Shown: positions 15,324 to 24,511, numbered from the stretch's first letter. The stretch: 37,874 bases of DNA from UBA6770 sp965661115 (GCA_965661115.1 CBFICO010000012.1:1-37874); one strand, 5' to 3'. Notes: a model not told the origin generated them from the sequence alone. Numbers and translations are program-made.

Positions 15324-16262
15324 TCATATCGGACTTATTACTTCCATTTTCGCTGGTTCGGGAAGTAATTCTTGTACTGCATTTTTTATTATTACTTGAA
15401 GTTCTTTAGCAAGACGCTTTTTCACAAAAAATTTATTCGTTAAGATACCTACTGACCTAGAGGGAATAGGGGCTTCAAAAGGTGTCAAGTGCTTTTTGTC
15501 TTGGGCAGAAAGGTCCAATGAGGCCAAGTAAGGCAAAATAGTCATGCCCTTATTTATTTTGGTAAAACGCAATAAGCTATCCATTGAACCTGACTCAAAC
15601 TCAAAATTGGCGCCGGTTTTTGGTGTGTGGTTCGACTGCTCGCAAATTTGATGTACTTGCGTTCTTAAACAATGACTTTCTTGTAGCAACCAAAGTTTTG
15701 AATAGTCTAAATCACTAACTGAAACGCGGTTTGGAGGGTTATCAGAACTCCGTTGATCGTACACTAAAAAAGGCTCCACGTATATTTCTTCTTCTAACAA
15801 TTCGCTATCGTTTATTGGTAATGCAAGTAATCCAATATCTAAAGATCTGTTTTTAAGCGACGCGGTAATTTGAGCAGTCGGCATTTCTTTAATAATCACT
15901 TTTACCTGAGGAAATTTATGTGCAAACTCCAACAAAAAAAGTGGAACGAGATAAGGAGCAATCGTGGGTATAACACCTATTTTTAATTCGCCTACCATTT
16001 CACCTTTGAGTTCCTGAACTAGATTTTTTAATTGGTCAATCTCGTTATTTACCACCCTTAAATGGGCAATAATCTCTTCACCTTCTGATGTAAGAGAAAC
16101 TGGCTTTGTTTTTCGATTAAAGACTTTAATGCCAATCTCATTTTCAAAACGCCCAATCATAGTACTTAAGGTAGATTGTGTAACGAAACAAGATTCAGCA
16201 GCTTCTTCAAAATTTTTTGAATCCACCACTGAAAGTACATATTGAAATTGTTGAATATTCAT
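15324..16262 (-). CDS. oxyR: OxyR-type LysR family peroxide sensor regulator
   Basis: A 312-residue LysR regulator. The N-terminal winged helix-turn-helix spans ~1-60 (FEEAAESCFVTQSTLSTMI) and the substrate-binding-like domain starts at GELKIGVIPTIAPYLVP. Both redox cysteines of OxyR are present with canonical spacing: SHCLRTQVHQIC, Cys198 and Cys207. These form the disulfide that activates transcription when hydrogen peroxide is present. The gene is divergent from katG, its expected target, and a palindrome lies between the two starts, near the regulator's own promoter. That supports peroxide-controlled katG and autoregulation. Length and cysteine placement make OxyR more likely than a generic LysR protein. 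Confidence 0.93.
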   Translation of the reverse strand: MNIQQFQYVLSVVDSKNFEEAAESCFVTQSTLSTMIGRFENEIGIKVFNRKTKPVSLTSEGEEIIAHLRVVNNEIDQLKNLVQELKGEMVGELKIGVIPTIAPYLVPLFLLEFAHKFPQVKVIIKEMPTAQITASLKNRSLDIGLLALPINDSELLEEEIYVEPFLVYDQRSSDNPPNRVSVSDLDYSKLWLLQESHCLRTQVHQICEQSNHTPKTGANFEFESGSMDSLLRFTKINKGMTILPYLASLDLSAQDKKHLTPFEAPIPSRSVGILTNKFFVKKRLAKELQVIIKNAVQELLPEPAKMEVISPI

Positions 16263-16275
16263 CTATAAATATATT

Positions 16276-16290
16276 ATTGACATTGTCAAT
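16276..16290. promoter_or_regulatory. Candidate OxyR operator palindrome
   Basis: ATTGACA-T-TGTCAAT is a perfect 7-bp inverted repeat centred 20 bases upstream of the oxyR ATG and about 80 bases upstream of the katG ATG. Position and symmetry fit a LysR-type binding site, and it could repress oxyR while activating katG. The assignment is by context only. Confidence 0.5.
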
Positions 16291-16364
16291 GTTAGTATTA
16301 CAAATATCGTTTTTATTAAAGATTGATTATACTTTCCTTTGTGCAAAATTTAAAAGGAGTAATA

Positions 16365-18656
16365 ATGAAAAATCTAGTAAACATAGGAATCGCATCATTA
16401 TTTGTTTTAGGGTCTTGCACAGCAGAACAACCTAAACAAGAAACGGCTCAAAAAGAAGGTGGCTGCCCAATGGGCTTTGGTAAAGGTCATGTAAAAGATC
16501 AGGTATCCATCATTAAAAACAACGATGATTGGTGGCCCAACAAGCTCAACTTAGACATTCTTGCTCAAAACTCTGCTTTATCCAATCCCATGGAAGCCGG
16601 TTTTAGCTATCAAGAAAAGTTTAGTGAATTAGAATATCAACAACTCAAACAGGATATTGAAAAGATGCTGACCACTTCGCAAGATTGGTGGCCTGCGGAT
16701 TATGGTCACTACGGCCCTTTTATGATTCGTATGGCATGGCACAGTGCAGGGACCTACAGAACTGGTGACGGTAGAGGTGGAACCAGAATGGGTATTCAAC
16801 GTTTTGCTCCTCAAAACAGTTGGCCAGATAACGGCAATTTAGACAAAGCTCGTCGCCTGCTTTGGCCGATAAAACAGAAATACGGTCAGAAAATATCCTG
16901 GGCAGATCTTATGATTTTAACCGGAAACGTTGCTTTAGAATCTATGGGATTTGAAACCATTGGTTTTGCCGGAGGACGTCCAGATGTTTGGGAACCACAA
17001 GAAGACATTTATTGGGGAGCCGAAAGCGGATGGTTAGAATCTAGACGTTTAAACGAAGACGGTGAGTTAGATCTTAGCGTTGAAAATCCTTTAGCGGCTG
17101 TTCAAATGGGGCTTATTTATGTAAATCCAGAGGGACCTAACGGTAACCCTGACCCAGTTGCGTCTGCAAAAAATATTAGAATAGCATTTGCCAGAATGGG
17201 AATGAATGACAAAGAAACTGTTGCGCTAATCGCTGGTGGTCATACTTTCGGAAAAACTCACGGGGCGGGTCCTGCCGATAGTGTAGGTGCTGCTCCGGAA
17301 GCTGCACCAATTGAGGAGCAAGGTTTTGGCTGGAAAAGCACTTACAAATCGGGTAAAGGAGAAGATGCTATAACCTCTGGATTAGAAGTAACCTGGACCC
17401 CTACTCCTACCAGATACAGCTATGCATACTTAACTACATTATTTGGCAATGAATGGGAATTAACCAAAAGCCCAGCTGGTGCTCACCAATGGGTTGCTAA
17501 AGGAGTTGGAGAAGTTTTTCCGCATGCCTTTGACGAAAACAAAAAAGTGAGACCTACCATGTTAACATCTGACTTAGCGCTAAAAATGGATCCTGCGTAC
17601 AAAAAGGTTTGTGAAGATTTTATCAATGACCCAAAATCGTTTGACGAAGCATTCGGAAAAGCATGGTTCAAATTAACGCACAGAGACATGGGGCCAAAAA
17701 CGACCTATTTAGGACCTGAAGTTCCAAAAGAAGACTTCATTTGGCAAGACCCAATACCAGCAAGAAACCATGACTTGATTACGAATACAGATATCGCTTC
17801 TCTAAAAAAGGCAATTTTAAATTCAGGTATCGCTCATAACGAACTAATTGAAACAGCTTGGTCATCTGCTTCAACTTACAGAGGATCTGATAGAAGAGGT
17901 GGTGTCAACGGTGGAAGAATTAGATTAGAACCACAAGTAAATTGGGAAGCGAATAATCCAGAACAACTGCAAAGAGTATTGGCTGCTTACGAAAAAATTC
18001 AAGCTGACTTTAACGGTAAATCTGGCAACAAAAAAGTGTCTATCGCTGATTTGATTGTTTTGGGCGGAAATGCTGCGTTAGAAGAAGCAATCAAAAAAAC
18101 AGGAATGAATATTAAAGTTCCTTTTACACCTGGAAGAATGGATGCTACACAAGAACAAACGGACGTGGAATCGTTTGCGGTTCTAGAACCAATAGCGGAT
18201 GGCTTCAGAAATTACCAAAAGAAAAAGTACACGCTAACTACCGAAGAATTGTTGGTGGACAAGGCTCAATTGCTTACCCTTACAGCCCCAGAAATGACCG
18301 TTTTGGTTGGTGGTATGAGAGCGATGAATTGTAATTACGACGACTCTAACTACGGTATTTTAACAGGTAATCCGGGTGCGCTGGACAATTCATTTTTTGT
18401 AAACCTTTTGGATATGAGCACGGAGTGGTCACCTGTTGATGAAGACGAAATGATTTTCGTTGGAAAAGACAGATCAAGTGGAGATGAAAAATGGAAAGCT
18501 ACACGGGCTGATTTAATATTTGGGTCAAACTCTGAACTGCGAGCGCTTGCAGAAGTTTACGCGAGTAGTGATGCAAGAGAAAAATTTGTACAAGATTTTG
18601 TAGCAGCGTGGAACAAGGTGATGAACCTCGATAGATTTGATATCAAACAACTTTAA
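16365..18656 (+). CDS. katG: Catalase-peroxidase KatG with lipoprotein signal peptide
   Basis: A 763-residue bifunctional haem enzyme that breaks down hydrogen peroxide. The active site is complete: distal Arg122, Trp125 and His126 in IRMAWHSAGTYR, the Tyr252 and Met278 that with Trp125 form the Met-Tyr-Trp cross-link needed for catalase activity, and proximal His293 in GGHTFGKTHG. The non-catalytic C-terminal repeat domain is present. Unlike typical cytosolic KatG, it begins MKNLVNIGIASLFVLGSC, a lipoprotein signal with the acylated Cys at 18, so it is probably anchored in the periplasm or outer membrane. The ATG at 16365 follows AGGAG at 16355-16359 by five bases, a Shine-Dalgarno site unusual for this phylum, and is preferred over a TTG at 16323. 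A divergent oxyR implies peroxide induction. Confidence 0.97.
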   Translation: MKNLVNIGIASLFVLGSCTAEQPKQETAQKEGGCPMGFGKGHVKDQVSIIKNNDDWWPNKLNLDILAQNSALSNPMEAGFSYQEKFSELEYQQLKQDIEKMLTTSQDWWPADYGHYGPFMIRMAWHSAGTYRTGDGRGGTRMGIQRFAPQNSWPDNGNLDKARRLLWPIKQKYGQKISWADLMILTGNVALESMGFETIGFAGGRPDVWEPQEDIYWGAESGWLESRRLNEDGELDLSVENPLAAVQMGLIYVNPEGPNGNPDPVASAKNIRIAFARMGMNDKETVALIAGGHTFGKTHGAGPADSVGAAPEAAPIEEQGFGWKSTYKSGKGEDAITSGLEVTWTPTPTRYSYAYLTTLFGNEWELTKSPAGAHQWVAKGVGEVFPHAFDENKKVRPTMLTSDLALKMDPAYKKVCEDFINDPKSFDEAFGKAWFKLTHRDMGPKTTYLGPEVPKEDFIWQDPIPARNHDLITNTDIASLKKAILNSGIAHNELIETAWSSASTYRGSDRRGGVNGGRIRLEPQVNWEANNPEQLQRVLAAYEKIQADFNGKSGNKKVSIADLIVLGGNAALEEAIKKTGMNIKVPFTPGRMDATQEQTDVESFAVLEPIADGFRNYQKKKYTLTTEELLVDKAQLLTLTAPEMTVLVGGMRAMNCNYDDSNYGILTGNPGALDNSFFVNLLDMSTEWSPVDEDEMIFVGKDRSSGDEKWKATRADLIFGSNSELRALAEVYASSDAREKFVQDFVAAWNKVMNLDRFDIKQL

Positions 18657-18678
18657 AATCAAATAAGTTAGAGTAAAG

Positions 18679-18711
18679 CGGCTTGGAAGTTTTTCCAGGC
18701 CGTTTTATTTA
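18679..18711 (+). terminator. Rho-independent terminator of katG
   Basis: CGGCTTGGAA (18679-18688) pairs with TTCCAGGCCG (18693-18702) through ten pairs with one G-T, a four-base loop, then a T-rich tail. It lies 22 bases behind the katG stop. Confidence 0.85.
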
Positions 18712-18714
18712 TTA

Positions 18715-19140
18715 ATGGTTGATCCCAAAATGATAAACAGACTCCCAAATAAGTTCTTTCTAACGCTCCTTGCTACCTATGTTTCGGTGCAGTTCCTGTC
18801 ACTTATAGCACATCATTTGTGGATTTACGTAACATACGAACTGCTATTTATTGCGTTGACAATTCAAGGGATAATGAGCTCAGTAAAGTACATAAACCAA
18901 TTAAACTCTTTAGCTGAAATGAAACTACAAGTAGTTTGGGTAATCGTTTCGGGGGTTTTACTTACTGGACTCTATTTTTTAGCTTTAATTAATGAACCAA
19001 ATTTTAACATTACTGAATCACCTACTTTGGATAACAGAGCTTCTTTATTACTCTATTTTCCTATGATACAGGCTTTTTTTGCTAGTACCATTATAGCTTC
19101 AGCTAGTGCATTGGCTAAATTGTTTCGAAACAAAAAATAA
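18715..19140 (+). CDS. Small four-helix membrane protein, unrecognised
   Basis: A 141-residue protein with four hydrophobic segments (~14-32, ~35-52, ~73-92, ~110-133) and a basic C-terminal end (KLFRNKK), so the termini probably face the cytosol. I recognise no family. The ATG used lies a few bases after the katG terminator; a second in-frame ATG at 18730 is equally possible. It is convergent with the nitroreductase gene, ending only six bases from it. Because of the terminator, it likely depends on its own promoter or on read-through. Confidence 0.7.
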   Translation: MVDPKMINRLPNKFFLTLLATYVSVQFLSLIAHHLWIYVTYELLFIALTIQGIMSSVKYINQLNSLAEMKLQVVWVIVSGVLLTGLYFLALINEPNFNITESPTLDNRASLLLYFPMIQAFFASTIIASASALAKLFRNKK

Positions 19141-19146
19141 ACTCTC

Positions 19147-19734
19147 CTACCCTCTCCAATCGGTAAAATACTCCATCGGTTTACGAGGTGTTTTTCGTGG
19201 CCATTCATTTGCAGGATAACCGAGAAATAGCTGACCCAAAATTTGATCTTCTTTATCTAAACCAACGTATTCTTTCATTTCATCGGAGTAAGTCATTCCT
19301 CCTGTTCCCCAATAAAAGCCTAAGCCGTATGCGGTTGCGAGTAAAGCCATGTTCTGAACCGCAGCTGAAGTTGCGGCAATTTCTTCAACAAATGGGACTT
19401 TACCTGAGGGGTCTTTTTTAACTCCGACTAAAATGATTGCACTCGATAGTTCAGTTCGTTTACGAATCTTGTCGTATTTCATTTGGCTAAACTCTTCGAC
19501 AGACTTATTAGACTTGTACAATTCGCTGTGAAACTCGCCAAAATCATTTAACGCTTCGTTCATAAAAACGGTAAATCGCCAAGGTTGGGTAAGCCTGTGA
19601 TTTGGAGCCCATTTAGCTGCATTTATCAACTTTTCAACTTGCTCCTTCTGCACTTTTCGAGTAGAAAACTGCTCTGGAAAAATGGTTCTGCGGTTTTCAA
19701 TTATTTCGGTAAGCTCACTTAAACTGTATTTCAT
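19147..19734 (-). CDS. Nitroreductase family FMN oxidoreductase
   Basis: A 195-residue flavoprotein of the nitroreductase fold that would use NAD(P)H to reduce nitro compounds, quinones or similar acceptors. The start ENRRTIFPEQFS is the FMN-phosphate contact, AAKWAPNHRLTQPWRF is the conserved FMN-binding segment, and YGLGFYWGTGG with GQLFLGYPANEWPRKTPRKP forms the C-terminal part. The size fits the short YdjA/TdsD-like branch. It is the last gene of the long guaB-surA run, starting six bases after the AI-2E permease gene. The physiological substrate cannot be inferred. Confidence 0.92.
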   Translation of the reverse strand: MKYSLSELTEIIENRRTIFPEQFSTRKVQKEQVEKLINAAKWAPNHRLTQPWRFTVFMNEALNDFGEFHSELYKSNKSVEEFSQMKYDKIRKRTELSSAIILVGVKKDPSGKVPFVEEIAATSAAVQNMALLATAYGLGFYWGTGGMTYSDEMKEYVGLDKEDQILGQLFLGYPANEWPRKTPRKPMEYFTDWRG

Positions 19735-19740
19735 GATGCG

Positions 19741-20847
19741 TTAAATTTTACCTGTTAAATCCTGTACAATTTTGAATTGAGAGAGAAACTCTTTTGCAAT
19801 GATTCTAATCACCGTATAAATAGGAATAGCAAGTATCATGGAAGTAATTCCGCCTAGTGTTCCAGCAATGGATATCACTAAGAAAATTTCAAGTGGGTGA
19901 GCATGCACACTGTTGGAAAAAATAAGTGGCTGAAAAACAATATTGTCGAGTAGTTGGACCACTAAAAATACAACCGCTACGGTTCCTGCCAGCGGCAAAA
20001 GCTCATTTACAGGGGTTGTATCCATTCCAGTTGTTATGGCGATAATAATCCCAACGAATGCTCCGATAAACGGCCCAACATAGGGAATAATATTTATGAT
20101 AGCAGCGAAAATGGCAATCAGAAAAGCATTCTCTACACCCAGCAACACCAAGGTGCCCAATAGCAGGAAGAAAATGATGGATATCTGAAGCAATACTCCA
20201 ATAAAATATCTCGAAAGCAATTCCTTACTTTTCTTCATTACTCGTTGACTATCGTCTTTATACTGCTCTGGAATAAGTGCATAAAGGATATCCATAAATA
20301 AACCCTTTTCTTTAATGAAGAAAAAGGAAATAAACGAAATGGAGAAGAAAGCCACAAACACATTTCCTAAACCATTGATCACCGAAGAGAATATTGTTGC
20401 TAAGTCTGAAACGTTAAGCATTTCCTTAATTCTTCCTTTTAGAACGTCCACGCTTTGCGTGCCCTCGCCTGCTAAAATTCCGTAATCTCTTAGCTGCGAA
20501 TCGAAACTAGATATTGGCCCTTTTAGCTTTAGCCAAATAGCATCGTAATCTAAATTGGATAAGACGCTTACTTCAGCTGAAATGATTGGAATAACAATGC
20601 TCATTAATCCAATAATGAAACCCCAAACTAAAACCAGCGATACAAGTGCAGATATGCCTCTAGGGATGAAAAACTTTTTATATCTCAGTTTATCTAAACG
20701 GTTTACCAAGGGATTTGCAACTACCGATATCACCCCTGAAATGAGTACGTAAACAATGAGCGTTTGCAGGTTATAAATTAAGTACCCAAGCACTACAAAA
20801 AGCAATACCCATGCAATTGTTTTAACCCAAGAGTTTTGTTTAATCAT
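19741..20847 (-). CDS. AI-2E family (PF01594-type) transporter
   Basis: A 368-residue inner membrane protein with about seven to eight helices in the usual family pattern: two at the N terminus, a long soluble stretch (~95-150), then ISFISFFFIKEKG, a helical hairpin block with IFAAIINIIPYVGPFIGAFVG (the signature PYxGP loop) and LLDNIVFQPLIFSNSVHAHP near the end. Members export diverse small molecules or act as sodium/proton antiporters; the name does not imply autoinducer transport. I use the ATG at 20847, which overlaps the hydrolase gene by eight bases, rather than a TTG two codons earlier. Confidence 0.92.
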   Translation of the reverse strand: MIKQNSWVKTIAWVLLFVVLGYLIYNLQTLIVYVLISGVISVVANPLVNRLDKLRYKKFFIPRGISALVSLVLVWGFIIGLMSIVIPIISAEVSVLSNLDYDAIWLKLKGPISSFDSQLRDYGILAGEGTQSVDVLKGRIKEMLNVSDLATIFSSVINGLGNVFVAFFSISFISFFFIKEKGLFMDILYALIPEQYKDDSQRVMKKSKELLSRYFIGVLLQISIIFFLLLGTLVLLGVENAFLIAIFAAIINIIPYVGPFIGAFVGIIIAITTGMDTTPVNELLPLAGTVAVVFLVVQLLDNIVFQPLIFSNSVHAHPLEIFLVISIAGTLGGITSMILAIPIYTVIRIIAKEFLSQFKIVQDLTGKI

Positions 20848-21481
20848 GAGCAAGTTGTTTTAATAATGGAGCATCAATTACATGCTTCCCCTCAAAACTA
20901 ACCAATTGATATTCAATAGACGCGCTAATGAGCAAACTCTCATTCATTATGATTTTTGTTTCGTCAAAAAACTCGTCGTTATCACCAAACACATAGGAGA
21001 TTTTAGACTTATTGAATTTATCTGCAAATGCTGAATAATTCAAGTCGTTGGCCAATGAACCCGCCCAAAAAATAAGCTTTGAACAATCGAATTTTGAGTG
21101 CGCGTACCATCTGCAAGCTGTTGCAATTCCTTGAGAAAAAGCATAGGTATTAATTTCAACTATACTTGGAAAATTTTCCAGTGTATGGGCAAGCAGCCCT
21201 TCTAGGTATTCAATATTATCCTCAATATCTTTTTGCCTATCGTCTGAGGTCATCCATGTAGCTCCTACTCTACCGTTATATCCTTGCAAATAATATCGGT
21301 TCAAGCCTTCTGGAACAATTACCAGGGTATCAACGTCAAGCAAGGGCTCCAGCTTTTTTGAAAAGTATTTTGATTGCTGCCCATGTCCGTGCAAAGCTAT
21401 CCACAGCTTTTTGGGATTTTTGGTATTTCCAATGCTGTAATACCGGGCTGTTCGAGGAGTTTTGATGTAAGCTTTTGTCAA
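20840..21481 (-). CDS. Alpha/beta hydrolase of the phospholipase/carboxylesterase type
   Basis: A 213-residue cytosolic serine hydrolase. The oxyanion motif is HGHGQ (~31-35). The nucleophile elbow reads AFSQG with Ser116; the first position of the usual GxSxG is Ala, a change known in several subfamilies. The acid is probably Asp167 or Asp169 in FGDNDEF, and His200 in GKHV completes the triad. No signal peptide is present. The start lies one base after the elbB stop and the end overlaps the AI-2E permease gene, so translation is coupled. The substrate is unknown; esters or acyl-thioesters are likely from the fold. Confidence 0.88.
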   Translation of the reverse strand: MTKAYIKTPRTARYYSIGNTKNPKKLWIALHGHGQQSKYFSKKLEPLLDVDTLVIVPEGLNRYYLQGYNGRVGATWMTSDDRQKDIEDNIEYLEGLLAHTLENFPSIVEINTYAFSQGIATACRWYAHSKFDCSKLIFWAGSLANDLNYSAFADKFNKSKISYVFGDNDEFFDETKIIMNESLLISASIEYQLVSFEGKHVIDAPLLKQLAHD

Positions 21482-21482
21482 C

Positions 21483-22163
21483 TTATAAGAGTTTTTTCAA
21501 CTCACTAATGGCATTGGCAATTCCACTATCAATTTGAGCAATACTCGCCTCCATCATATAACACGGAGTAGTAATAATCTTGTTGGTTTTATCCACCACG
21601 GCCTCCGAAACAGATACCATAGAAGCTTTTGCGCCAAGCGATTCCATTCCTTCAGAAATGGCAGCAATTTCATAAGGAGTTGCTTCTTTATCGGTACCCA
21701 CGGTTAACTCTGCTGATATAATACTTCCTTCCAACGCCTTTGCAACCACAACAGGTGCCATACACATTGCCAATACAGGTTTGTTTTGATCTACAGCAGA
21801 CTTGATTAAAGCGCTTACTTCTTCTAAAATCTCACTTTTTGGCCCATCAAAAGCCCACGTAGTTAAGTTCTTTGCCGCGCCAAATCCGCCTGGAAGTACT
21901 AGTGCATTATAGTCCTCCATAATGATAGTTGAAGTATCCTTGATGTCACCACGGGCAATACGAGCGGCTTCCACTAATATGTTTCGCTCTTGCTCCATTT
22001 CTTCTCCGTTGGTGTGGTTAACCACGTGGTATTGGTTTTTGTTTGGCGCCGCACACTGGTATTCTATTCCAGCTTTATCAAGATTTAAAAGTGTTAGAAC
22101 CGATTCGTGAATTTCAGAACCATCATAAACTCCATTTCCGGATAAAACTACAAGTGCTTTCAT
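21483..22163 (-). CDS. elbB: ElbB-type glyoxalase (DJ-1/PfpI superfamily)
   Basis: A 226-residue DJ-1/PfpI superfamily protein. The start MKALVVLSGNGVYDGSEIHE, the insert NHTNGEEMEQERNILVEAARIARG and LVLPGGFGAAKNLTTWAFDG are characteristic of the ElbB branch. The nucleophilic cysteine lies in LAMCMAPVVVAKAL and a conserved Glu is near the N terminus. E. coli ElbB has weak glyoxalase activity, and the protein was first linked to isoprenoid synthesis; the physiological role is open. It sits between the MoxR ATPase gene (9-base gap) and the hydrolase gene (1-base gap) in the operon. Confidence 0.94.
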   Translation of the reverse strand: MKALVVLSGNGVYDGSEIHESVLTLLNLDKAGIEYQCAAPNKNQYHVVNHTNGEEMEQERNILVEAARIARGDIKDTSTIIMEDYNALVLPGGFGAAKNLTTWAFDGPKSEILEEVSALIKSAVDQNKPVLAMCMAPVVVAKALEGSIISAELTVGTDKEATPYEIAAISEGMESLGAKASMVSVSEAVVDKTNKIITTPCYMMEASIAQIDSGIANAISELKKLL

Positions 22164-22172
22164 ATTCGTGTT

Positions 22173-23138
22173 TTATAAAATTTCTTCAATGATTTTTTCA
22201 ATGGTATAACCATCTGCTTCTGCCCGGTAATTACGCACAATTCTGTGGCGCAGTACCGAATAAGCTACCGCTTGAACATCTTCAATATCTGGCGAAAATT
22301 TTCCTTTTGTAAGTGCGTGACATTTAGCTCCTACCACTAAATACTGCGAAGCTCTAGGTCCTGCACCCCAGCTTAAGTATTTCTGAACTACATCTAGAGC
22401 AGAGCTACCTGGTCTCGTTTTTCCTACCAATCGTACAGCGTATTCCATAACGTTGTCTGCAATTGGTATTTTGCGCACCAACTCCTGATATTTTAATATT
22501 TCCTCGGCGCTTAGTACTTTATTTGCTTCTGCCGAAACATTGGCCGTAGTAGCTTTTACCACAGCCAGTTCCTCCTCAAACGAAGGGTAATCTACCCAAA
22601 CGTTGAACATAAATCGGTCGAGTTGAGCCTCAGGTAAAGGATAAGTTCCCTCTTGCTCAATTGGGTTTTGAGTAGCTAACACAAAAAACGGAGCATCTAA
22701 TTTAAAATGAGTCCCGCTTGCCGTAACCGATTTTTCTTGCATTGCCTCTAGCAGTGCAGCCTGAGTTTTAGGCGGCGTACGGTTTATTTCATCTGCCAAA
22801 ATAATATTGGAAAAAATTGGCCCTTTAATGAATTTAAAATTACGTTGCTCGTCCAAAATTTCAGAACCGATAATATCTGACGGCATTAAATCTGGCGTAA
22901 ACTGAATCCGGCTAAATTTTAATCCTAATGCCTGAGAAATGGTATTTACCAACAGGGTTTTCGCCAAACCAGGAACACCAACCAACAAACAGTGTCCTCT
23001 ACTGAAAATGGAAATTAGCACAAATTTGATTACCTCATCTTGCCCAACTATTACCTTGGCTATTTCTTTCTGGAGTGCTTGGTACTTTTGCCCAAACTCT
23101 TCTACCAGCTTTACATCTTCGTTTGTTACTTCGCTCAT
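22173..23138 (-). CDS. MoxR family AAA+ ATPase
   Basis: A 321-residue AAA+ ATPase of the MoxR/RavA clade, chaperone-like enzymes that help mature or insert metal or co-factor sites in partner proteins, often ones with VWA domains. Walker A is GVPGLAKT, Walker B is ILADEINR, followed by TQAALLEAMQE and ATQNPIEQEGTYPLPEAQLDRF (sensor 1 and arginine finger region). The ATG at 23138 overlaps the surA stop as ATGA; a start at 23174 would overlap surA by 40 bases without need. No VWA or Bat genes are in view, so its partners lie elsewhere. Confidence 0.95.
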   Translation of the reverse strand: MSEVTNEDVKLVEEFGQKYQALQKEIAKVIVGQDEVIKFVLISIFSRGHCLLVGVPGLAKTLLVNTISQALGLKFSRIQFTPDLMPSDIIGSEILDEQRNFKFIKGPIFSNIILADEINRTPPKTQAALLEAMQEKSVTASGTHFKLDAPFFVLATQNPIEQEGTYPLPEAQLDRFMFNVWVDYPSFEEELAVVKATTANVSAEANKVLSAEEILKYQELVRKIPIADNVMEYAVRLVGKTRPGSSALDVVQKYLSWGAGPRASQYLVVGAKCHALTKGKFSPDIEDVQAVAYSVLRHRIVRNYRAEADGYTIEKIIEEIL

Positions 23139-24511
23139 TTTGACTTTTCTGCCGTATCCGTCGTGGATATCCAATTGTATTTGAATTTACAAGTACTGTA
23201 ACTGTCGTCAACTTTTAGGTAAAAACGATTTACGTGACTCGCAATCCACTTATTCATTACATCTGATTGTTTCTGATTCAAAGCTAAGTTTTGAATAAAT
23301 TGATAATCTTGCTTAAGGTTTGCAGTGTGTGCTTCTGTAACATCCTTTAACATTACAATTCTGTACACCCTAGAGCCATCGCGCATTTGAGCAATTTCAG
23401 GACCTGCAATTTCACCCACTTTAAGTTTGTCAATCATTAAGTATAGTGAAGGGTCGATTTGAGAAACTTGCTCCATCTCAAACTTGGCTGAGCCACTTAG
23501 GGGATTTACAATAATTCCACCGCTAAAACGCGTGTCTTTATCTTCTGAGTATTTAATTGCCGCTTTCTCAAAAGTGAGTGTATCAAATGTTTGAATGTTG
23601 GTTTTTATGGAATCAAGAAACTCTTTTGCCGCCAATAAGTCTTCTGTTTTTACTTTAGGTGAAATTAAAATGTGACTCACATTTACTTTTTGACCTTGAC
23701 GTTCGTTCATTTTAATGATATGAAAACCAAATTCCGTTTCCACAACACCAGAAACTTCATCTTTTTCTAGATTAAAAGCTACTGCTGCAAATTCCGGCAC
23801 CAATTCACCTCTACTCATATAGCCCAATTGTCCGTTTTCTCTGGCACTACCTGGATCTTCGGAATATAAATACGCCAGCGTTCCAAAATCTTCACCATCT
23901 ATAATGCGCTGCCGAAATTCCAATAATTTATTTCTTGCTCTGTCTTGCTCTGCCTCGTTTATTGGTGGCTTGCGCACAATTTGATTCAATTCGATTTGAG
24001 CACTCATTTCTGGCAGACTGTCTTTAGGAAGGTTATTGTAGAATTCTTTTACCTCTCCTGGAGAAACCGTTGCACCTCCTGTAATTTGCTCTTGCATCCG
24101 CTGCGTCATCAGCTGTTCTTCAATTGGATCGTGGAATTCAATTTTGATTTCTTCCGTAGATTTTTCGTAGAACTCTTCTAGCTTCTCCTTACTTCCGAAT
24201 TGCGATATAAAGTAACGCAACCTTCGTTCAATTTCCGCATTAATCTGGTCTTCTGAAACGTACAAACTATCCTCTTCTGCTTGAGAGAGCATCAGTTTGG
24301 AAAAGAGTAAATCTTCAAATAATTCACATCGGGTGTTGCCTGTTACAGGTTTACCGGCGGCTAAATGACTCGCAAATTGTTCTTCAATTTGGCTTTTGAG
24401 AATCATATTCTCACCAATTACAGCAACAACGCCATCAATAAGTTGATCGTCTTTTTGAGCCGCACCAATCAGAGAACTGAAGACAAATATTAAAGTGAGT
24501 AGCTGTTTCAT
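23135..24511 (-). CDS. surA: Periplasmic chaperone / peptidyl-prolyl isomerase SurA
   Basis: A 458-residue exported protein with signal peptide MKQLLTLIFVFSSLIGAAQ. The SurA N-domain (~25-165, DGVVAVIGENMILKSQIEEQ) is followed by two parvulin PPIase domains (~170-270 with GQLGYMSRGELVPEFAAVAF and EFGFHIIKM; ~275-385 with VSHILISPK and FSGGIIVNP) and a C-terminal helix region. It escorts outer-membrane proteins through the periplasm. Both ends are coupled by ATGA overlaps: upstream to the gap-broken lipoprotein gene, downstream to moxR. Confidence 0.93.
   Translation of the reverse strand: MKQLLTLIFVFSSLIGAAQKDDQLIDGVVAVIGENMILKSQIEEQFASHLAAGKPVTGNTRCELFEDLLFSKLMLSQAEEDSLYVSEDQINAEIERRLRYFISQFGSKEKLEEFYEKSTEEIKIEFHDPIEEQLMTQRMQEQITGGATVSPGEVKEFYNNLPKDSLPEMSAQIELNQIVRKPPINEAEQDRARNKLLEFRQRIIDGEDFGTLAYLYSEDPGSARENGQLGYMSRGELVPEFAAVAFNLEKDEVSGVVETEFGFHIIKMNERQGQKVNVSHILISPKVKTEDLLAAKEFLDSIKTNIQTFDTLTFEKAAIKYSEDKDTRFSGGIIVNPLSGSAKFEMEQVSQIDPSLYLMIDKLKVGEIAGPEIAQMRDGSRVYRIVMLKDVTEAHTANLKQDYQFIQNLALNQKQSDVMNKWIASHVNRFYLKVDDSYSTCKFKYNWISTTDTAEKSK

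Noticed and set aside
16323..16364. TTG start extending KatG upstream
   Set aside because: The ATG at 16365 follows a clear AGGAG site and begins a proper signal peptide; the extension would bury the signal.
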